From NCBI GenBank assembly GCA_964638055.1, contig CAZWXF010000052.1:1-19941 (forward strand): a DNA stretch of 19,941 nt. The letters run 5' to 3'. This stretch comes from Prado023 sp964638055 (GTDB lineage: Bacteria; Actinomycetota; Actinomycetes; S36-B12; CAIYMF01). Positions 18,005 to 19,941 of the stretch are shown here, in pieces. The translations under genes and the position numbers were made by a program. Below the pieces are notes generated by a model. The model was not told where the DNA came from. It searched no databases and was given only the letters and a program-made list of their open reading frames with translations. Position 1 is the first letter of the stretch. Each line of letters opens with the position of its first letter.

Positions 18005-18052
18005 TCGCACGCGTGGGGAACCCCACAGCGTGTGGGGGAGAATCCGGGCGTG
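18005..18052 (+). promoter_or_regulatory. tyrS leader with two mutually exclusive hairpins over the ribosome binding site
   Basis: The segment CCCCACA (18021-18027) can pair in two ways. Upstream, GTGGGG (18013-18018) pairs with CCCCAC, and ACGC with GCGT (18028-18031) extends the stem across one bulged A. Downstream, CCCCACA pairs with TGTGGGG (18031-18037) around a GCG loop. The second form covers much of the Shine-Dalgarno-like GGGGGAG (18034-18040) that precedes the tyrS GTG. The sequence therefore permits an on/off translational switch. Whether it acts as one is inference; no T-box consensus is seen. Confidence 0.45.
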
Positions 18053-19357
18053 AGCATCACATCCACGCCCACGCCAACCTCCGGCGACGCCATCCTCGAC
18101 GATCTGGGCTGGCGCGGCCTCCTGGCGCACAGCACGGACCTCGGCGCCCTTCGCGCCGAGCTTCGATCGGGACCCATGACGCTCTACTGCGGCTTCGACC
18201 CGACCGCGCCGAGCCTGCACGTCGGGCACCTCGCGCAGTGCTTGACCCTGCGACGGTTCCAGGTGCACGGGCACCTCCCGCTGGCCCTGGTGGGGGGAGC
18301 GACAGGGATGATCGGCGACCCGAAGCCCACGAGCGAGCGGACGCTCAACAGCGCCGACGTCGTCGCGGAGTGGTCCGGCCGCCTGCGTGGGCAGCTGGAG
18401 CACTTCCTCGACTTCGAGGGCTCCTACGCCGCGCGAATGGTGAACAACCACGACTGGACCGCGCCGATGTCGGTGATCGACTTCCTGCGCGACATCGGCA
18501 AGCACTTCAGCGTGAACCGAATGCTCGACCGGGAAGCGGTTGCCAGGCGACTGGCTGATCAGGGGATCTCGTTCACCGAGTTCAGCTACGTCCTGCTGCA
18601 GTCCATGGACTACCTCGAGCTGTACCGCCGCCACGGTTGCCGCCTGCAGACCGGCGGTTCCGACCAGTTCGGAAACATCGTCTCGGGCGTCGACCTCATC
18701 CGCCGCGTCGAGGCAGTGGCCGTCCACGCGCTGACCACGCCGCTCATGCTCAAGGCCGACGGGACGAAGTTCGGAAAGACCGAGGGCGGCACTGTCTGGC
18801 TGGACCCCGAGCTGACGAGCCCTTACGCCTTCTACCAGTTCTGGCTCAACAGCGATGACCGGGACATGCCGTCCTTCCTGAGGATCTTCTCCCAGCGCCC
18901 CCACGAGGCACTGGTCGCCCTGGACGAGGAGCTCGAGACCCGGCCAGCGGCGCGTGTCGCGCAGCGGGAGCTGGCAGCAGAGCTCACGGCGCTCGTCCAC
19001 GGCCGGGCGGCCCTCGACTCGGTGAGGGCGGCGTCGCTGGCCCTCTTCGGCTCGGGGGACCTGCGGGACGTCGCCTCAGCCACCCTGGATGCGGCGCTAC
19101 GGGAGACGCGACACGCGGAGCTGGAGCTCGCCCCCGGCCAGAGCGCCAGCGTGGTGGACGTGCTGGTCGCCTCCGGCCTGGCGGCGTCCCGAGGCGCGGC
19201 CCGCCGCACGATCGCCGAAGGAGCGGCGTCGGTGAACAACCTGCGCATCACAGACGACGATGCCGCGTTCGGAGCTGGGGACTGCCTCACAGGCGGCTGG
19301 CTCGTCGTGCGCCGGGGGCGGCGCAGCGTCGCCGGCGTGCGCCTGCTGTTCGGCTGA
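18050..19357 (+). CDS. tyrS: Tyrosyl-tRNA synthetase
   Basis: This class I synthetase charges tRNA-Tyr in the cytosol. It has 435 residues. YCGFDPTAPSLHVGHLAQ (46-63) contains the HIGH-type motif HVGH (57-60). GMIGDP, QSMDYLELY and LQTGGSDQFGNI (199-210) form the tyrosine pocket, and KFGKT (240-244) is the KMSKS-type loop. The C-terminal S4-like RNA-binding domain (about 362-430) includes SRGAARRTIAEGAASVNN and ends GVRLLFG. GTG 18050 is chosen because it follows GGGGGAG by nine bases and gives the usual short lead before LGWRGLLAHSTD. The gene lies between argH and the rRNA operon, an order I recall from other actinobacteria. The upstream hairpins may regulate it. Confidence 0.95.
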   Translation: MSITSTPTPTSGDAILDDLGWRGLLAHSTDLGALRAELRSGPMTLYCGFDPTAPSLHVGHLAQCLTLRRFQVHGHLPLALVGGATGMIGDPKPTSERTLNSADVVAEWSGRLRGQLEHFLDFEGSYAARMVNNHDWTAPMSVIDFLRDIGKHFSVNRMLDREAVARRLADQGISFTEFSYVLLQSMDYLELYRRHGCRLQTGGSDQFGNIVSGVDLIRRVEAVAVHALTTPLMLKADGTKFGKTEGGTVWLDPELTSPYAFYQFWLNSDDRDMPSFLRIFSQRPHEALVALDEELETRPAARVAQRELAAELTALVHGRAALDSVRAASLALFGSGDLRDVASATLDAALRETRHAELELAPGQSASVVDVLVASGLAASRGAARRTIAEGAASVNNLRITDDDAAFGAGDCLTGGWLVVRRGRRSVAGVRLLFG

Positions 19358-19423
19358 GGACGCCAGGCCAGAACGACGAAACAACCGATGACGTGGGCGT
19401 TTCCGCCGTGGGTCGACCCCGAC

Positions 19424-19453
19424 TTGACCAGCGCCGGCGCCGGCGCGTAAGGT
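19424..19453 (+). promoter_or_regulatory. Candidate rrn promoter 1
   Basis: TTGACC (19424-19429) and TAAGGT (19448-19453) are separated by 18 bases. This is a good vegetative sigma factor match for a high-GC genome. It points towards the 16S gene about 430 bases away. The spacer holds a perfect 16-bp GC palindrome at 19431-19446. Confidence 0.55.
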
Positions 19454-19620
19454 TCCACCTGCCGCCCGAGAGGGAGGAACGAACGGCCAGTGAGTCCCCA
19501 AGGGCAGGCCGGTCGGTCCCTGAGAGCGGACCAATCGCGAAGGCGGAGCCCCCAGGGGCTTGAGATCCGCGCGACCTGGACACAACAGACTAGCTGCCAG
19601 AGCAGGCCTCGCCGGGGGAT

Positions 19621-19649
19621 TTGACCGGCAGCCCGCGAGCGGCTAAGTT
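19621..19649 (+). promoter_or_regulatory. Candidate rrn promoter 2
   Basis: TTGACC (19621-19626) and TAAGTT (19644-19649) are separated by 17 bases. The pattern and the position, about 235 bases before the mature 16S end and just before the boxA-like element, fit a main rRNA promoter. This is the better of the two candidates. Confidence 0.65.
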
Positions 19650-19702
19650 AGTGGAGTTGCCCCGGAGCCGAAGCAAGAGCTGAGGCGAAGGTGCGCGATC
19701 GC

Positions 19703-19723
19703 TCCTTGAGAACTCAACAGCGT
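19703..19723 (+). promoter_or_regulatory. boxA-like rRNA antitermination element
   Basis: The stretch CCTTGAGAACTCAACAGCG matches the conserved leader element that precedes 16S genes in actinobacteria (a mycobacterial form reads TTTGAGAACTCAATAG). It is where Nus factors are expected to load so that rRNA transcription resists premature termination. It lies downstream of both candidate promoters, as required for such a role. Confidence 0.75.
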
Positions 19724-19884
19724 GCCGAAAGTCAATGCCAAAATTATCAACCCCGTCCGGGTGGGTCCGCCCACTCGACGGAAATTCCTTTGGTGACGAC
19801 GACAAGCACAACAGCTTGACGTCTTGCCTGAGATCAACTGAGTTGACAAGTTTCCGCGCCGAGAGATCGGTGGCGGTAGCAAAC

Positions 19885-19941
19885 TCGACGGAGAGTTTGA
19901 TCCTGGCTCAGGACGAACGCTGGCGGCGTGCTTAACACATG
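19885..19941 (+). rRNA. rrs: 16S ribosomal RNA, 5' end only
   Basis: AGAGTTTGATCCTGGCTCAG (19892-19911) is the universal 16S 5' segment, corresponding to E. coli positions 8-27. It is followed by GACGAACGCTGGCGGCGTGC and TTAACACATG, the standard actinobacterial continuation. Placing E. coli position 8 at 19892 puts the mature 5' end near 19885, give or take a few bases. The gene runs off the window after about 57 bases. Confidence 0.98.

Larger units (their letters stand above)
19358..19884 (+). other. rRNA operon promoter and leader region, no protein gene
   Basis: About 530 bases separate tyrS from the 16S rRNA and contain no credible coding frame. Base composition changes: AT-rich patches such as AAATTATCAA (19741-19750) appear that are absent from the flanking genes. 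In order it holds two candidate promoters, a boxA-like element, a hairpin at 19753-19781 (CCGTC/GACGG outside GTGGG/CCCAC), and the 5' processing region of the 16S precursor. The 10-mer ACTCGACGGA occurs at 19773-19782 and again at 19883-19892, across the mature 16S end. Confidence 0.85.

Noticed and set aside
17883..18049. T-box riboswitch before tyrS
   Set aside because: I looked for the T-box core (AGGGUGGNACCGCG-like) and a specifier loop. GGGTGCCGGGTGGCGAGG is only superficially similar, and the leader is too short and lacks the expected stem I layout.
16407..19000. Long minus-strand frames opposite argH and tyrS (16407-18026 and 16880-19000)
   Set aside because: Both are shadows of argH and tyrS. 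They have no motifs and no plausible starts with ribosome binding sites.
19843..19882. TTGACA at 19843-19848 as a third rrn promoter
   Set aside because: No -10-like hexamer lies 16-19 bases downstream, and the start would fall inside or beyond the 16S 5' end. The TTGACG at 19816 has only a poor TGAGTT partner.

Overview
The window comes from a high-GC chromosome of an actinobacterium (Actinomycetota). The signs are the strong G/C bias in third codon positions, frequent GTG starts, an aconitase with the actinobacterial central insert, the gene order argCJBD-R-G-H followed by tyrS and an rrn operon, and an actinobacterial 16S rRNA 5' end. I cannot name the genus; Micrococcales or Propionibacteriales would fit. 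Most of the window is core metabolism. I see no prophage, CRISPR array, transposase or defence system.

Layout. (1) 1-2450 (+) is the 3' part of an AcnA-type aconitase. A convergent intergenic region follows, with two inverted repeats, one of them a long REP-like palindrome. (2) 2604-6394 (-) is a same-strand group: a GabD2-like succinate-semialdehyde dehydrogenase, then a two-gene ABC-2 exporter (ATPase and permease with an ATGA overlap). (3) 6415-6726 (+) is the C-terminal remnant of an alpha/beta hydrolase, facing a DUF3048 (YerB-like) lipoprotein gene on the minus strand across a bidirectional hairpin. (4) 7924-9938 (+) is a MarR regulator overlapping a 14-TM DHA2-family drug exporter. The upstream region carries a near-perfect palindrome that looks like the MarR operator.

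(5) 10028-17882 (+) is the arginine cluster: argC, argJ, argB, argD, argR, then argG and argH. Most junctions are 4-bp ATGA/GTGA overlaps. argC and argG each have a promoter whose -10 hexamer lies inside a shared 12-bp sequence, read here as an ArgR operator, so ArgR encoded in the cluster probably represses both blocks. The ArgJ acetyl-recycling route is complete from acetylglutamate to acetylornithine/ornithine, and ArgG/ArgH finish arginine. argF (ornithine carbamoyltransferase), often found between argD and argR, is absent. (6) 18050-19357 (+) is tyrS, preceded by two mutually exclusive hairpins, one of which covers its ribosome binding site. (7) 19358-19941 is a 0.5-kb rRNA leader with two probable tandem promoters, a boxA-like element and the first ~57 nt of 16S rRNA.

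The points most worth a second look are the tyrS leader fold, the coincidence of ArgR box and -10 with a probably leaderless argC, the missing argF, the palindrome in the spacer of the first rrn promoter, and the REP-like element flanked by direct repeats after acn. None of these amounts to a clearly new system.
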